From: Torreya grandis | Lineage: Eukaryota; Streptophyta; Pinopsida; Cupressales; Taxaceae | Reading direction: 5' to 3' | NCBI GenBank assembly: GCA_037957365.1 | Contig: JARHVA010003167.1 | Span: 952,501-1,016,500, forward strand | DNA: 64,000 nucleotides | Shown here: in pieces, positions 49,410 to 63,374 of the stretch | Numbering within the stretch: position 1 is the first letter of the stretch | Layout of the letters: each line of letters starts with the position of its first letter | Notes under the pieces: generated by a model | Databases searched by the model: none | Seen by the model: only the letters and a program-made list of their open reading frames with translations | Told to the model about the DNA's origin: nothing | Program-made: the position numbers and the translations under genes

Positions 49410-52400
49410 TGAAGTAATATTGGAATGTTATTCAGGATTTTCTTGAATTGTTTAACACATTTAATATTTGTTATCATGGTAGAAGTTTCAATGAATAAGT
49501 AAATAGATTTGTAGGGTTTGGTGCTCAATTTGACATTAAAAATATAACCCTTCGTTATCGGTATCAAGTGGAGGTGCTTGTTAGGCCTTCAATCCTAAAT
49601 AATGTTCACCCATAGAAGGTGTTTGATGATGATGAAAAGTTTAATAGGTTTCTAAATTTTAAATATGAGTTCCATGATTAGATCATAAACTTGGAATCTA
49701 TGGTTCATGTTTATGACGAGAAAGAAACCTTGTTTGGGAAGGATATTATCCAAATGAAGACAAACATGCTCCCTAGTGGATTGAAAAGTTTATAAGTGTC
49801 TTTTGATGGAGTAGATGGAATCAAGACTCAAGACTCATTTATTTCAAAGGATGTGACTGAGTTTAATTTAGGTTCTTAAAAGAATCCAAGGAAGGTTTGG
49901 CTAGATACTCACCTAAGTGCAACTACTAAGAAAATATTAGGATTATTTAGCATGGTATTATTATGAGTTGAAATCATATAGGGAAGAATTGTTCGAACAT
50001 GTCATCCCATTATAGCATAATAGAAATATTTTCAAGAAAAAATAGAGACCTATTAACCCCAACTTGGCCACTAACATACGTGATGATTTAAAGAAGTTAA
50101 GGAATGATGGTATCATTCAGCCCATTAGGTATTCATCATCGGTTGAAAATTTGATCCCTATGAGAAATAAAAATGGTGGCATCTACTTTTGTGTAGATTT
50201 ATGAAATTTGAATAAAGTTTCTTTAAAAGATGATTATGCCCTACCCAATATGGACAACCTATTGCAAAGTGTTACCAGGTTAGAGATGTTGTCCACTTTA
50301 GATGGTTTCTTAAGATATATCTAGGTTGTGGTGAAGGAATATGACAGACCCATGACCACATTTACAATGCCTTAGGTCACATATGTATATATGAGGATGC
50401 CTTTCAAGTTAATGAATGTTAGCACAACATTTTATCAAGCTATGAACATTGATTTTGCAGGGGTGATAAACAACTTTATAGTATTGAAGAACATTCAGAG
50501 CATCTAGAGAAAGTATTGATCAAATGCAAGGAGTTCAACATTTTGTTTAATCCAAAAAAGTGCTACTTTAGAGTACAAAAGGCTGAGTTTTTGGGACATA
50601 TAGTGTCCAAAGAAGGTGTCATGATTGACTCTGAAAGGGTAGAATCCATTCCAAAAAATACCCATCCCACAATCCAAGAAGGGAATTTAGTCATTCTTTG
50701 GAAAAATTATTTTCATAAGGATGTTTATTTTCAACTTTATAGATATCACTCTACCTATTACTTCCATGATGAAGAAGGACTAGACAATAAAGTGGGAGGA
50801 GAAGGATATGCAAGCATTCAATGACATCAAAAGAGCTCTAAAGTATACCCCTATTTTAGCTAGCCTTGATTACACAAAACAATTTAAGATTTTATCTTTT
50901 GCATCATATAATACTATTGTTACTATCACATTGCAAAATAATGATGATGGTCATGAGAAGCCAATAAATTTTGTTAAAAAAAATATGCCAGGCAATAAAA
51001 TAAATTACACCATCATGAAAAATTAAATCTTCATTCTCTTAAAGGTTGTTAAAGTAATTAGACCTTATATTCTAAGTTCAAAGATTTTTGTTTATGTTTT
51101 GCATACCATAGTAAAGGACATCTTGACTCAAATTGAAGTATGCAACAAGAGATGTAGGTGGGTCAACAAGTTGAAAGAGTATGACATGGATATTCAGATC
51201 ACCAAGTTAGTTTGAGGGATGGGTCTAGCCAAGATCATGGATGTGACCAATTTACAAGTCATTGAGGTAAATAATACTATTTTTAATAATGATTATTCCT
51301 TGAGTCAATTTAACTTGTCTCCATGGTATAAAGACATTATCTATTACTTGAAAAATCTGAATTACCCCCTTCAATTGGATAAGAATCAAAGGAATCTTAA
51401 GCTTGTTTCCCAAAACTAACACTCGATTGAAAATGGAATTACATGGAACAATCCATATGGGGTTCTCCTAAGATGCATGGTAGAAGAACAAACTGTTGAC
51501 ATGATTGAAGACTTATATAGTGGAGTATGTAGTGGTCATTTAACACCTAAGTTTATAGCTCATAAAATTTTATGAGCTAGTTATTGGTGGCAGTCACTAT
51601 TCAAATATGTTTCTTAAAAAGTTAGAAAGTGTGAGAAGTGTTAGTGATTTGTTGGGAGTATGAAAGCTTTGGGTTATCCTCCCTTGCATCTTGTGATGAT
51701 TGAAGTCCCATTCAGATAATGGGGAATGGATTTCATTGGAGAAATTATCGATTCATCAAGCATTAGGCATAGATGGATACTATTTGAAACTAACTACTTC
51801 ACAAAATAGATTGAGGTGGTCCCTACAAAGAAAGCTACACACTAATTGGTTATGTGTTTTTTTCTAAATTAGATTATTTGTAGATTTGGTGTGCCTCTTA
51901 AAATTATTGATGATAATGCCATGAGTTTCAATGTTAAACCTATGCTTCTAATTACAACCCTCAGGTAAAGTGGTAAGCAAAATCTAGTACTAAGAAATCG
52001 ATCAAAATCATTACATGAACATTGAAATCAAATAAGAAGAAGTGGGGTGAAAAACTGAAGTTTGTTTCATGGAATAATAGGATCATGCCCAATTTCTATA
52101 GACAAAGCCTTTTGAGCTTATCTATGGAGTTCAAGAAATTTTACCTATGAGTTTGTAGTTGCTAACCTATCATCTCATGCAATAACTAGAATATGATGAA
52201 AAACTCAACCACTATGAAAGAAGGACGAATCAGATTATTGAGATTGATAAAATTCAAAGACAAGCTCATGAAAAACACCTAAAGTTCAAGGAAAAGTTGA
52301 AGAAGGTATTTAATAGGAAGGTCACTGCAAGAACCTTCCAAGTAGGTGATCTAGTTCTACTTTGGGATAATAGGCATGAGAAGAAAGGTAGGCATGGAAA

Positions 52401-52535
52401 ATTTGATGACTTGTGGATGGGTCCCTATTCCACTGATTATTGGATTGGGGAATATAATTTCTTCCTAAGAGACTTGGATGGTGAAATACTAGAGTTGTCA
52501 GTCAATGACAGACATCTAAAACACTTTCTCGATTG
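49410..52535 (+). pseudogene. Ty3/gypsy polyprotein relic (linker, RT, RNase H, integrase)
   Basis: In order: the protease-RT linker with LRYRYQVEVLVRPSILNNVH and KVFDDDEKFNRFLNF (about 49530-49660). RT with RPINPNLATNIRDDLKKLRN, NGGIYFCVDL, VSLKDDYALPNMDNLLQSVT, LSTLDGF and MRMPFKLMNVSTTFYQAMNI (50050-50460), but the YLDD strand is deleted just after NNFIV. RT resumes at EEHSEHLEKVL and the open frame 50516-50824 (LFNPKKCYFRVQKAEFLGHI). RNase H spans 50808-51210. Integrase has a zinc-region relic, YSGVCSGHLTPKFIAHKIL, and WGMDFIGEI. The final GPY/F-type end, VGDLVLLWDNRHEKKGRHGK with GPYS, sits in 52297-52536. Many stops and shifts. The sequence style resembles non-chromoviral plant gypsy (OTA/Tat-like), which I cannot resolve by eye. 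Confidence 0.75.
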
Positions 52536-52811
52536 AGTATGCAACTGTGTATATTATTTTATAGTGTATAGTATTTTTTTGTTGTTTTATCACCCCTCTA
52601 CTTAGGTCATTGTATATATAGTTTCCTTTCATGATTTTTGTTGTGTATTCAATTTCAGATCCCCTTAATCTATTTTTTTTAGTTTTCCTTATTTTATTGA
52701 GCCTTCATGGGTCTCTATTGATATAAATTGACTAAGTGTTGACTCTGTAACCTAATATATTGGCACTTGGTCTTACATTTTGGGATTCTTTACATACCCA
52801 CATGTGGTATA

Positions 52812-52831
52812 CATCTCCAAGAGAGAGGTAG
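52812..52831 (+). other. Probable polypurine tract
   Basis: CAAGAGAGAGGTAG immediately precedes a TGTTAGTGCC start, as expected at the 3' LTR junction of the gypsy relic. Confidence 0.5.
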
Positions 52832-55262
52832 TGTTAGTGCCCAAAATTGTATTGAAGCAATTGTTCCCTTGTTAAGCATATATGCCTAATTTTTTTAATC
52901 CCCCTTCCTATTTTCAAGTGTTTATCAGAGGTCAAGATTCCTATTAATTTGGACTTCACTAGCCTTTGGTCTATCAAAATCCAAGTTGAATTCATGTCTG
53001 AGTACCTTAGGACCCTAGTTCCAATTGCCCTAGCTTAGGCCCTTTGATTTAAATTCAAATTGGTAGGAATAATTTACATAAGAATTATTTAAATATGCCA
53101 TGGACTTAGTTTAAATTTTATACTAAGGTTTAATCATGTTTATTAGCATGACCAAACCTTAGTCTAAAATTCATATTTGGTCCCATTTTTTTCCCATGTG
53201 CCTTGTTCCTTTTATCTATTTGGTCTAATTAATGGTTGGTCCCTTTGCTATGAACTTATCTTTGAGTCCTATCCTAAAGCTTCTATCGTATTTATTTATG
53301 TACCAAGACCTTAGGCTAATATTTTACACTAAGCTATTTGTTCCCCAAACATTGATTTAAATATTTTCATTGTTAACTTGGATCTAATCATGACTAACCT
53401 GATAGATCACAATCAATTGGTGCACATTGAATCAAGAAAAGATGATCTGACAATGTGTGATCAAATTTAAAATGTCAAAAGGACTCAAGATAAGTGTGGA
53501 TATGCCAAGTGTCAAGCTCATGAGGCATAATGAAAAGTTCAAGAATGTTCCCATTGATTGATGGTATGTGTCAAAGTTTAAAGATCCTAATTGATGGTGC
53601 ATAATAGGTCAAGATTTTAAGAAAGCCCTAAGATGAGTGAGAAGGTGATAAGTGTCACCATTGTAGGAAACTTATTAATAGATCTGAAGTTGAGTGGGGG
53701 TCAAAATGTCAAAGTTCCTTCAAAGAGACATAAGAAAGAAAAGTCTCAAACTCTTGATGAGCAAATAAACAAATTGATGGTTCTTGATCGATTGTGTATC
53801 CAACAAATTGACTGTGTAAATGAGAGAAAACTTTTCAAAGGGTCTAACTTGAATGTGGTAGTGACATATGTCACAACCATGATGAGCTAGATATAAATCA
53901 ATGATCCGTAATAATCCAATGTTCAAAAAGATCAATGACGCATGGTTGATCCATGTAATTGAGATCAATGGTACAAGTAAGTAGTTGACATGTCAATAGG
54001 GCTAGAGATATAATGAGAGGCTTCTACATGGTGTGATAACATCCAAGCAATGAAAAAATCATAAATAACCCATGGAGATTCTAATTGGTAGGATATTGGA
54101 GGCTTAATTCAAGATGAATGGCTCATGATGAAGTCAATGCCTAGAGAATTATTAAAGGATTGGTGGTGCATATTTGATCTAGCTTCAAGATGGCACAAGA
54201 ATGTGACACATGTTCATATTGATCCAATTAAGAGGCTTAGTCACTTTTGAGACCCATGAGTGCCTAGTTAGACCTGTTGTGGAGTGTCACGTGTCAATAT
54301 GTGGTAAACATTAGCTTAGGAGCTAAAATTGATGGCTCTTTCATGGAAAAGCAAGAAATAATAGTGCAAAAGAGAGTCTATGGGTCATTCTAAAACATAT
54401 TTTCTAGATGCACCATAGATCATTTTCTACCTATACCATAACTATAGAATGCTAATGCAATCATCAAAAGGTAATGAGCTCTCTTTGACATGCACAAGAT
54501 GAAAGGCAGTTGTCCAGGATGTTCTAGCTATGTAATAAAGTGGTCTAAGGCATATAAAAGTAGTTGCATATGAGGACAAAGTTTGTTTGACCTCCACCAC
54601 AAAATTTCACCTTATAGATCATGTAAAAGGGCTTCTCTAGTTATGAAATCAAGGGGTTTGTGATAAATCCTCAACATTCCTTATAGAGGTAGTTAGAGAA
54701 ATATTTTTTCTTGAAAATGGATGAATATTTTATGCATGGCAAGGAATATTTTCCAATTGGGAGCATCTTTCCAAAATTTAGAGGGTTGTTTTGTAGCTTT
54801 ACAAATTGTAACCCACAGTCATAGATTTTAAAGTGGTGCAAAATGTATAAATAGGTGGTTTTATCCTCTATTCAGGGGTGGGTCATTGTTGTAGGTTATT
54901 CATTTCTCTCTAACTCTAGGTTATTAAATAAAAAATTGGGATCAACTATTATGTGTAGATCTTGTCTCTTTTATAAGGTGGATGTAAATGTGTAGCCATT
55001 AACAAGCTCTGAAGACATGTTTATTTCTTTCTTGTCCAACATGGAGAAATCTCACCATGCTTGTCCCCATAGTATAATTTTGAAAAACTAATGTATGTAA
55101 TATCTATTTTTATGTTAATGAAAGTGCTTGTGGTTATTTGTTATTTCCTATTGATGAAGTACAGTTATGTGTTTTGCAAGTTATGTTGATTAGACAATTT
55201 GGTTTTTGTTCACTATTGGTTATCATCTTGAGCATAGATCTAGATTATAGACCCTTTCTACA
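52832..55262 (+). repeat. Probable 3' LTR of the gypsy relic (single copy)
   Basis: Starts TGTTAGTGCCCAAAATTG after a PPT-like tract. It contains a promoter-like ATGTATAAATAGGTGG at about 54844, about 420 bp before the proposed end TTTCTACA at 55262, which suits U3-R-U5 order. No second copy was recognised upstream, so both the LTR identity and the right edge are inferred. Open frames inside (53633-53890 on plus, 53968-53720 on minus) have no recognisable domain. Confidence 0.4.
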
Positions 55263-58200
55263 ATATTTTAGGATATGATATTAAATAACTTGTTAGGTAA
55301 CCCTAGGTTTATGGAGTTGATAGGGAAAAGTGTTTGAAAGTTTAGTTTCAATGTATGTTATAGCCTTTCAGAGATCATTTGGTACTTTTCATTATCTTGA
55401 ATTTGAGTCTTCCCTACATATTTTCTAAGGAATGAAGCTATGAATGTTTGTAAGATACCTTATTGTTTGGAAGCCACTAGTAGACCACACCCTTTGTCAA
55501 AAATTATCTAAATGTTCTACATTGTCCTACCCTACAAATAATACACCAATTGCATATTATAAGCATTATTTTCTTATAAATGCATAAGATCTTTCTTATA
55601 TAACATGCATTTGCATCTTGTGCTTTAAACACCCAACACTACAAATTTCCATTTATCCCATGTTTTTGAAACTTATTTAGAATGAATATTACAGTCACTC
55701 TCCCATCTATCTATAATAGCTTGTGTCTAGCCTAGAGCATATGCTCATTTTGAGTGACAACCCTTCCCAGGTGGAGTGAGCTAGTTTGGTTATGTTTTGG
55801 TGAGATTATTTTTCCTAATGCCAAAGATATCCATGAAGGTTCAATTTTAGGATCTCTCCATGTGAGAAAGCTAACACATAGGTCCTCTCACTTTGGTCTA
55901 GGAAGATCGAAAAGTAGTAGGGAGCTGACCATACCGTTTGTCAGTGCCTCTCAGTCTTTTTCTATGAATGGTCCATTCTAGATGCCAAAACCTTCCTCAT
56001 CAAGAACGACATATCTTCAGGATTTTCATCTTAGTTTACCATTTTTTCAAGTGTGCAAAGCCAAGTGAAAGAGGTATACAACTAGGAACCAATAGGTAGA
56101 CAATATCTATTCATACCCATGTCTACTAATAACATATCAATGCTTATGAGTATGTCTATCTATAGATAAACATTACATAGTTTTATATGCCAATGTCATT
56201 ATATATCAATAGACATACATACGTATCAATGTAATATTTTTAATGCATTTCCATATGGCACTTGTTAATATTTGGTTTCTTCTGTTATCTACAGATTTAT
56301 GTTTAATATTAATGTTATTTAGAACACAATATCTATGCCTTGGGATGGAAATATTCATGATTATTTGTTTATGATGGATATAGATCCAACTAAGACTTAG
56401 ATAAAGTGAAATCAAATATTTTTTTCTACACATTCCTTATTTAAAATTATCACCTTCAAATTACATGACATGAATCGATATCAATAGTGATATACACACA
56501 AGAAGAGGATTATCTAGTATTTCTTAGCTCTATATGTAACTTAATAAAATTATAGGTCCATTCAAATATTTCAAATGGACCATACTCATCATCTTCCCAA
56601 ATATTTTAAAGAATTTTTAAAAAAAAAGCAACACACAAATAATTTTACTTGGCAGCAAAATTAAAGTCTTTAATGCATTGCATGCATGTTGACATGTCAT
56701 AATTATGGAAGGTAAATTTAGATACCATATTGGTGCTCAAAATTTTATATAGAGTATGAAGAAACTCAAAATTTGGTTTTCTATAATAAACATTGGTAAA
56801 TAAAAGTGTAGACAATTATTTATGGTAGATGTCTCCGTGAATTTCATAGATAACCAAACTTTAATAGTTTTGTCCTTCCTTTTAGCACACAATGTTTTTA
56901 AGGGTATAACTTGTAGTATGATAGAAATTAATACTTATAGTTAAAAAAACTTATCACATCATATGATCAAATTTATCCTTCATAACCTTGAAACATTGGT
57001 AAAGAAAAGTTGTTTGAACACAATTGTTTCTAATAGATGTCTTCATGCTTTGATCGCATATTTTTAGAAAGTTTTCATATTATTGAATGTATCTATGGAT
57101 TTAATTTTTTTGATGCATAAAATACATCCAAATATATTTATTACTCATTTCATGTTTTCTATATATGTATTTTATGTTTTTTTTTATATGAATGTTGAGG
57201 TCTAAATTTTATTACAATGGCAATTAAAATAAAATTTGCTTATGGTGTACATGTATAAAATGTGCATATAAATTTAGAATATGGTAAAATAACTAAAACA
57301 TTATAATAATAAAAAATTCTCCTTTTATTTGGGGATAAATAATTGCATTCATGTATCACTGGATGACCAACAAATATCACATTTGCTCCTACCTTTTCCT
57401 TTGTAATATGATGCCTCATTTAGATGGATAATTAAAATAATGTCCCTCATCCTCAAAATTTCCATTCATTTTGTGGAATATGATATATTATATTACAACC
57501 ACATTTTTTATTGAAGTATTTCTAAAATAGATAATCTATCAAGATCATACTATTAGGTGAGTGGTTTCCAAGGAAATATTGCAAGCACATAAATTGTTTA
57601 AAAAATTAATTGATGAAAATTTGTCTCTTGGATTAAGTTTATTTTAGGGTATGTGAACATAAATTTATTTTTGATAAGGAATTGAAGTCATTTAATTGAA
57701 TGTAGTAGGAATTTTTAAATCCAAGTTCCATAGCATCTCGTAGGTAGATTGCTAATGGAGCTTGTGTAGTAATAAAGCAATAGTTCAAAGCAGAAAATTA
57801 ATATAAACAAAGAATTTTTAATCATACAAACGACACAAAAACTATTTGTCTCATGGAAGTCAATAGTAGCAACTTACAAATGAATATGAGCATAATGATT
57901 TCATTATTATATTTATGCAATTTTTTTATTTGTAATAAAATACAACAAGATTTATTTTTATATAGTATCAAAATCAAGCTAATTTTTTTGGTAGACTATT
58001 ACACTTTAACATATTATAACACAAGATACATTTTAAAAGTAAACAATCCGACAACATATCATTTTTCTCATTTTTATGCATTTATAACCAAAAATCAACA
58101 ATAAAGAGTGTAAAAATATCATTGAACTAGATTATATGTAATTTAGTTTTCAAGGATTTGATTATTGAAATGTTTTATCTTACCCTATTAAACTTTGAAA

Positions 58201-59522
58201 CATGGTTGTTCTAATATATTAGAGACATCAACCCAAGGACAAGCTATATTATGTGTTTAAGATAATCCACTTCCCACTTTATTTTATCTCACCATTCTTT
58301 ACAAAAGGAAATTAGTATCTAGGTAAAACACTAATTTGGATTCTTTTTCCTTATGATATACATTTCTCAAGGCCCATGCCTTTATCAAAATATTGAAAAA
58401 CTATTGATTCTCTAAAATATCCTATAAACTGCTCTTGCAATAGAAATATTGGATAACAAATTGGTTTGGTTATCTCCAAAACACTTCTTAGTTATCTATA
58501 AGGATTTTTCCCAAAAACTTTAAAGATATAAATGTATAAAAGTGTTCTAAATGACTTTACCCTAGTATGGTGTATAAAATACAATTAATTACATTAACAA
58601 TCTTATGTTAGATTATAATCTCACTTTTTCATTCTAAAATTTTATAGCTTGATGTTTATAATAAGTAGGAACTTCATAAATCCATTTCTTTAAGACATAT
58701 AGGGAATCCATGGACCATTATAAATGTGTTTCTATATTGAAAACTAATTTTCATGTGACCCATGGTTTTATGTCACAACCAACTTGTCTCATCAACATAA
58801 AAAACAAAAATGCAAAAAATTACAAAATTTTTAAAGTTTCAAATTTTGAATGTTATTTTCTTTTCTAAATTTTCACATCTTCATAAAGATTTATAGATGA
58901 AATTATGGTGAAACCATATTTAGACTTGTAAATATTTATGAGGCTAAAATATACATATTTTTTCGAGTTCATCATCGAGTCTATATTCAAATTGGAGTTC
59001 TTTTTAATCAAAAAATTTCAAAATCCTTCCAAATCTTGACCCTTAACATTATTACAGGGAATATCCTAACTATAATATTTTATAATATTATTAATTTTTC
59101 TATGTCTCTTCTTGAACTATATTCTATGTTCTCCAAGAGACATGTAATCCGTGAAATATTAAAAGAATCTACTAGGGTAGGCATATTTCATGGACCATAA
59201 TTAATTGATAAAAAGTGGATAATATCAAAGGAAGGTGATAAACCTTTCCAAAATTATGTGTGGTTATCTATATCTAAAATATATTTAATGTAGCATAGGT
59301 AGATTCTTGGTATAACACATTCAAATAAAATGAAGATTTGTTTTATTTTCTAGTATAGGTTTGAAGTTGAACCTAAAAATTCGATGCTTTTGTTTAATAA
59401 TTAAATACAAGTTATATTTTATTTATATATGCAATAAAACAATATAATCTAAAAGAAAGAGATGTGCCATGTTTTTTTTAATAGACCGACACATTGCCAA
59501 ATGAACCTGAAAATACAATGCT
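55263..59522. other. AT-rich intergenic, no gene recognised
   Basis: The stretch 55740-55990 is slightly GC-richer and has a 75-codon open frame without a recognised domain. The rest is AT-rich with no retroelement motif that I can read. Confidence 0.45.
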
Positions 59523-59697
59523 TGTGAGAACTAGTTTTGTCGTATTATCTCTTAAACTAATAGATTGAGGGGTATAACTACAATAAATATTGTGAGGACT
59601 AGTTTTCTCCTATTTCTTCTAAACATAAAATATTGAGGGGTATAATTACAATAAATATTGTGAGGCCTAGTTTTATTCTATTACATGTAAAACTACC
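59523..59697. repeat. 68-bp tandem repeat, about 2.6 units
   Basis: Units start at TGTGAG 59523, 59591 and 59659. Each has TGTGAGG-CTAGTTTT, a variable middle, ATTGAGGGGTATAA and TACAATAAATAT; the third is cut short after the CTAAAACTACC-like middle. Confidence 0.85.
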
Positions 59698-62600
59698 TTT
59701 GAAATAAACTAGGTTCCTTACAAGATACTGCACAATAATTAAACAAAAAAACCTACTACCCAAATAAAAAAATGGGTATAAATTATTAACAACCATAACA
59801 AACTCAGGATGATAGGTGTGGCAAGGTTCTTTTATCAAAGTTATTTAGCTTGTGATCTTTATTGACTTTCTTCCTTTTGAAATGAAGTGAACTTGTCAAT
59901 GGAAATGTTATAGATAATCATCTATAAAATATTAATAGACTGGTATAAATTAAAAATCAACATTTTTTCTATAAAGTTAGGGAGCCTTAATTTAGTGAAA
60001 TTATGCATGCATATCAAACTAAAAGTTCAATACTAGTAAAGGCATATTTTAAAAATCTTTAAAAATCTTATTATAATACTTGAAATCCCATATGCTATAT
60101 TAAATTTAACAATTTTCCTATGCTACCATTATTGAAAATATAAGATATTACCTACATAAAAATAGCTAAGTATTCATAGAGATAGACATAATATATAATA
60201 TAAGAGGAAAGACTATACAACATTGAATTTTGTAAACCATAATCCAAATTTTTTGGATATTTTTTATAAAATGATTAATATTAGGGGAATTTTTGGAATG
60301 TTATTTTATATTCATATATGGCATATAATTCAACATATATATAATTTTAAATTTTCTTTGTATAAGCTAAAATTAATTTATTTCACATCCCTTTTAAATT
60401 TGACATGTAACTACTATTTCAACCATTGTATTTTTATTGATGCACTTCAATCATGTTATGTTATGAAATATTATCTTATGGATTATTTTTATACTTCACA
60501 ATATTTTATAGACTTTTTCTGTATATTATATATTATATCAAAAAAATTATGAGTTATATTATACATTTATCACATCAATAAAAATTTCAACACACTTGTA
60601 AGAGATCTACCACATGTATGAAAACATATCAAAACTATCTTATATAAATTTCAAACGTCTATGTTTTATGTTTATGTGATTACCTTATTATTTTTATATA
60701 TTTTTGATATATAACAAGAATGAAACATTGTCTTACAATAAATCTTTGCTGAGTTAGAATAAATTATATACAATTTTATTTATTATCCATTCATGATATT
60801 TTTTTAGTTAGATTCAAGTTGTTTGATATTAATTTATTATCATATGAATTATTTTAGGAGAATAAAATAAACAACCAATCATCATTTCATGAATTCCCTA
60901 AGTTTAGATGTTTGTTTAAAGTTTCCAAAGTTTCAAAGAGGATTTTAGATGATTAATTTACTAGTGGGAGTGGGATACCCATAGGGTTGGGACAATCATT
61001 CATTTTACAATGTCCCCAAATGGAATATTTATGGTTATTTCAATATTTTATAGATAGGTATTTAGGTGAGGGATAAACACAAGACTTTTTAATGATGGTT
61101 CATCTATTGAGAATGTTAAATTTAATATTCTTTGTACTTTACTATAATATACAAAATTTGACCAATTTGCATCCACTTTATGATTTTATATCTATGTTTT
61201 TCAAATAATGAGAAGTACAACAATAGAGGTTAATTTTTTAAAAACATCCATAAAGAATATTTACCCAAAAATTCAAAATTTGGTTGTACTTATTTTTTGT
61301 TGCTTCATCATGCCCATCTATGATTTTTGTTTTATATAATTTTTTATTGATAAACATATATAAATCATTATTATAGGAGGAGGTCGAATGGAAGGATGTT
61401 GATGAGGATGTTTATTATGAATATTATATTGATTATATTCCATAGATCTTTTAGTTTTATCCCAAGGAGGAATAAAAAAATTTAAGCAGACTTTGTTATA
61501 TTTTAGGATGATTGTATATTCTTGTTGATTTAATCATTTTTAAAGAGTATAACCTTGTGATTATTTATTGAATAAATTTTTTTTGGTAAATATAGGATGG
61601 TCTAAATTTTTATTACTAAGAGAGTTTTATTCTATTGTGTTCTAAAACCTTGAAACACAGTTGTGATGAAGGTGTTCATCCATTTTGATCACTAGATACA
61701 CTTAACACTCATTGGCACAATATTTATGTTTGGATTCTTATTCCAACAAGGCATTTATATCATAAAGACAATGTAAAAATAAATATGAATGGAATGACCT
61801 ACACTCTAAAGAAAACTGAAATTAGGTCAATATATCAATTTATAAAAAGTCAAATCCCCAACAAGAGACATTATGTAGAAAGATCATAGATGGCCAAAGA
61901 GAATGTATGGCAAGTATATAATTTGAGTGAGATAACCTTAAAGGATATCATTAATGAAATGAGGGAATATAATTCAATTCAAAACATTGAATGAATAATC
62001 CATGTGTCAATAAAGTGAAGAAATTATTTTAGACAAATGGAGCAACAAATAATACGAGTGGAGAAAGGGCATGGTGTTGGAAATGTTTAACACCATTTGA
62101 GATGCAATGTATTGAATAATTCACATGCATGAAAACTTTAAGATTTTTTTTTTTTTTATGAATAATAATTTTTTCCATTTATATATCAAAAATCATTGGA
62201 AATTTATAGAGACCACCCTCATACCCATTCTATTAAGAAATATGACATTACCATGAGGAAGTACCTTTGACAGAAAGATAAAAGGATTCATGAGGGAAAA
62301 ATGAAATAAAATTATAGATGATGAGATGATTTAGGAAAGTAAAGATAATAAATATGTCCAAACATATTTATATTATATTTATTCATAATATTTACAATGT
62401 TTTAATATTTGGTATGGGTACGTTGTAGATGAATACCGTGAAGGAAGCATGAGAACCAAAGGTTGTTGTAGTGTCTTGTGAGGAAGTGGAACATGATCAG
62501 TAGGATATGACCATTGATATCCTTGAAAAGAAATTATTTATTTATTCAAAAAAAATTGATTTACTCCTTGGTGAAAATGTGAGTTTTTAAATTAAAGGTT

Positions 62601-63334
62601 ATATGACTCTGAAAGTAACAATATTCTATTTTGAGTGGAGACAAACTTGACATGTTGTGCCAAACCCATTTTTTAAAAAATTTCACCCTATGAAGGGATA
62701 TGTATAAGGACATATAGTTACTGGCCTTATTTAAGACTAAAGAAGACACACTAAAAAATAATGCCCAATCAAATGAAATTTATCCTCTTTGTGATACCAA
62801 CATTTATACATCCCATAGATATATAGAAAAGTAATAAAAGGATTCCATGATGAATGCCCTTTTTTATTCCATTTATTTTTATTTAAATCTCCAATATTTT
62901 ATTCTATTTTTCTCTATTCAAAAATTTTATTTGGTATTTAGATGAAGAGGAAGTCAGGTTTTTGAAAGAATTATGATCTATTTAGTTTTGGTATGAGATT
63001 CACTCATTATGCCATATGATAGTTATGGTTTTATTTATTTGATGGTTCTATCTAAATGAATACTACATAATCTGACATGACACTTTGTTCCATCAAATTT
63101 TCTTGATGAATTTAGTCATTTTTTTGTATTGTATTTGAGAAATAACAAATTCATTATTTCCTGATGTAGATACTCCTTCAACAATGTATTCTCTTAGATA
63201 TTTTTAAAGGAAAAGTGTCATGTGTGATATCGTACTAGAGTCTCAGTGAGTGAATATAATTTGTACTAAATGGAGTGTTTTTTATTTTAATTATATATAT
63301 TTTTTCAATATTATATTTAATTTTTATTTATAGA

Positions 63335-63338
<4 letters not shown>
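59698..63338. other. AT-rich intergenic, no gene recognised
   Basis: The 109-codon frame at 60223-60552 is rich in F, I, Y, L and N as expected from AT-rich DNA and has no domain. Nothing else was supported. Confidence 0.45.

Positions 63339-63372
<34 letters not shown>
63339..63372. repeat. (GT)n microsatellite
   Basis: About 17 GT units. Confidence 0.95.

Positions 63373-63374
<2 letters not shown>

Noticed and set aside
55754..55981. 75-codon open frame
   Set aside because: No recognisable domain, start context or neighbouring exons.
60223..60552. 109-codon open frame
   Set aside because: Amino-acid composition (F, I, Y, L, N) is that of random AT-rich DNA; no domain and no supporting signals.
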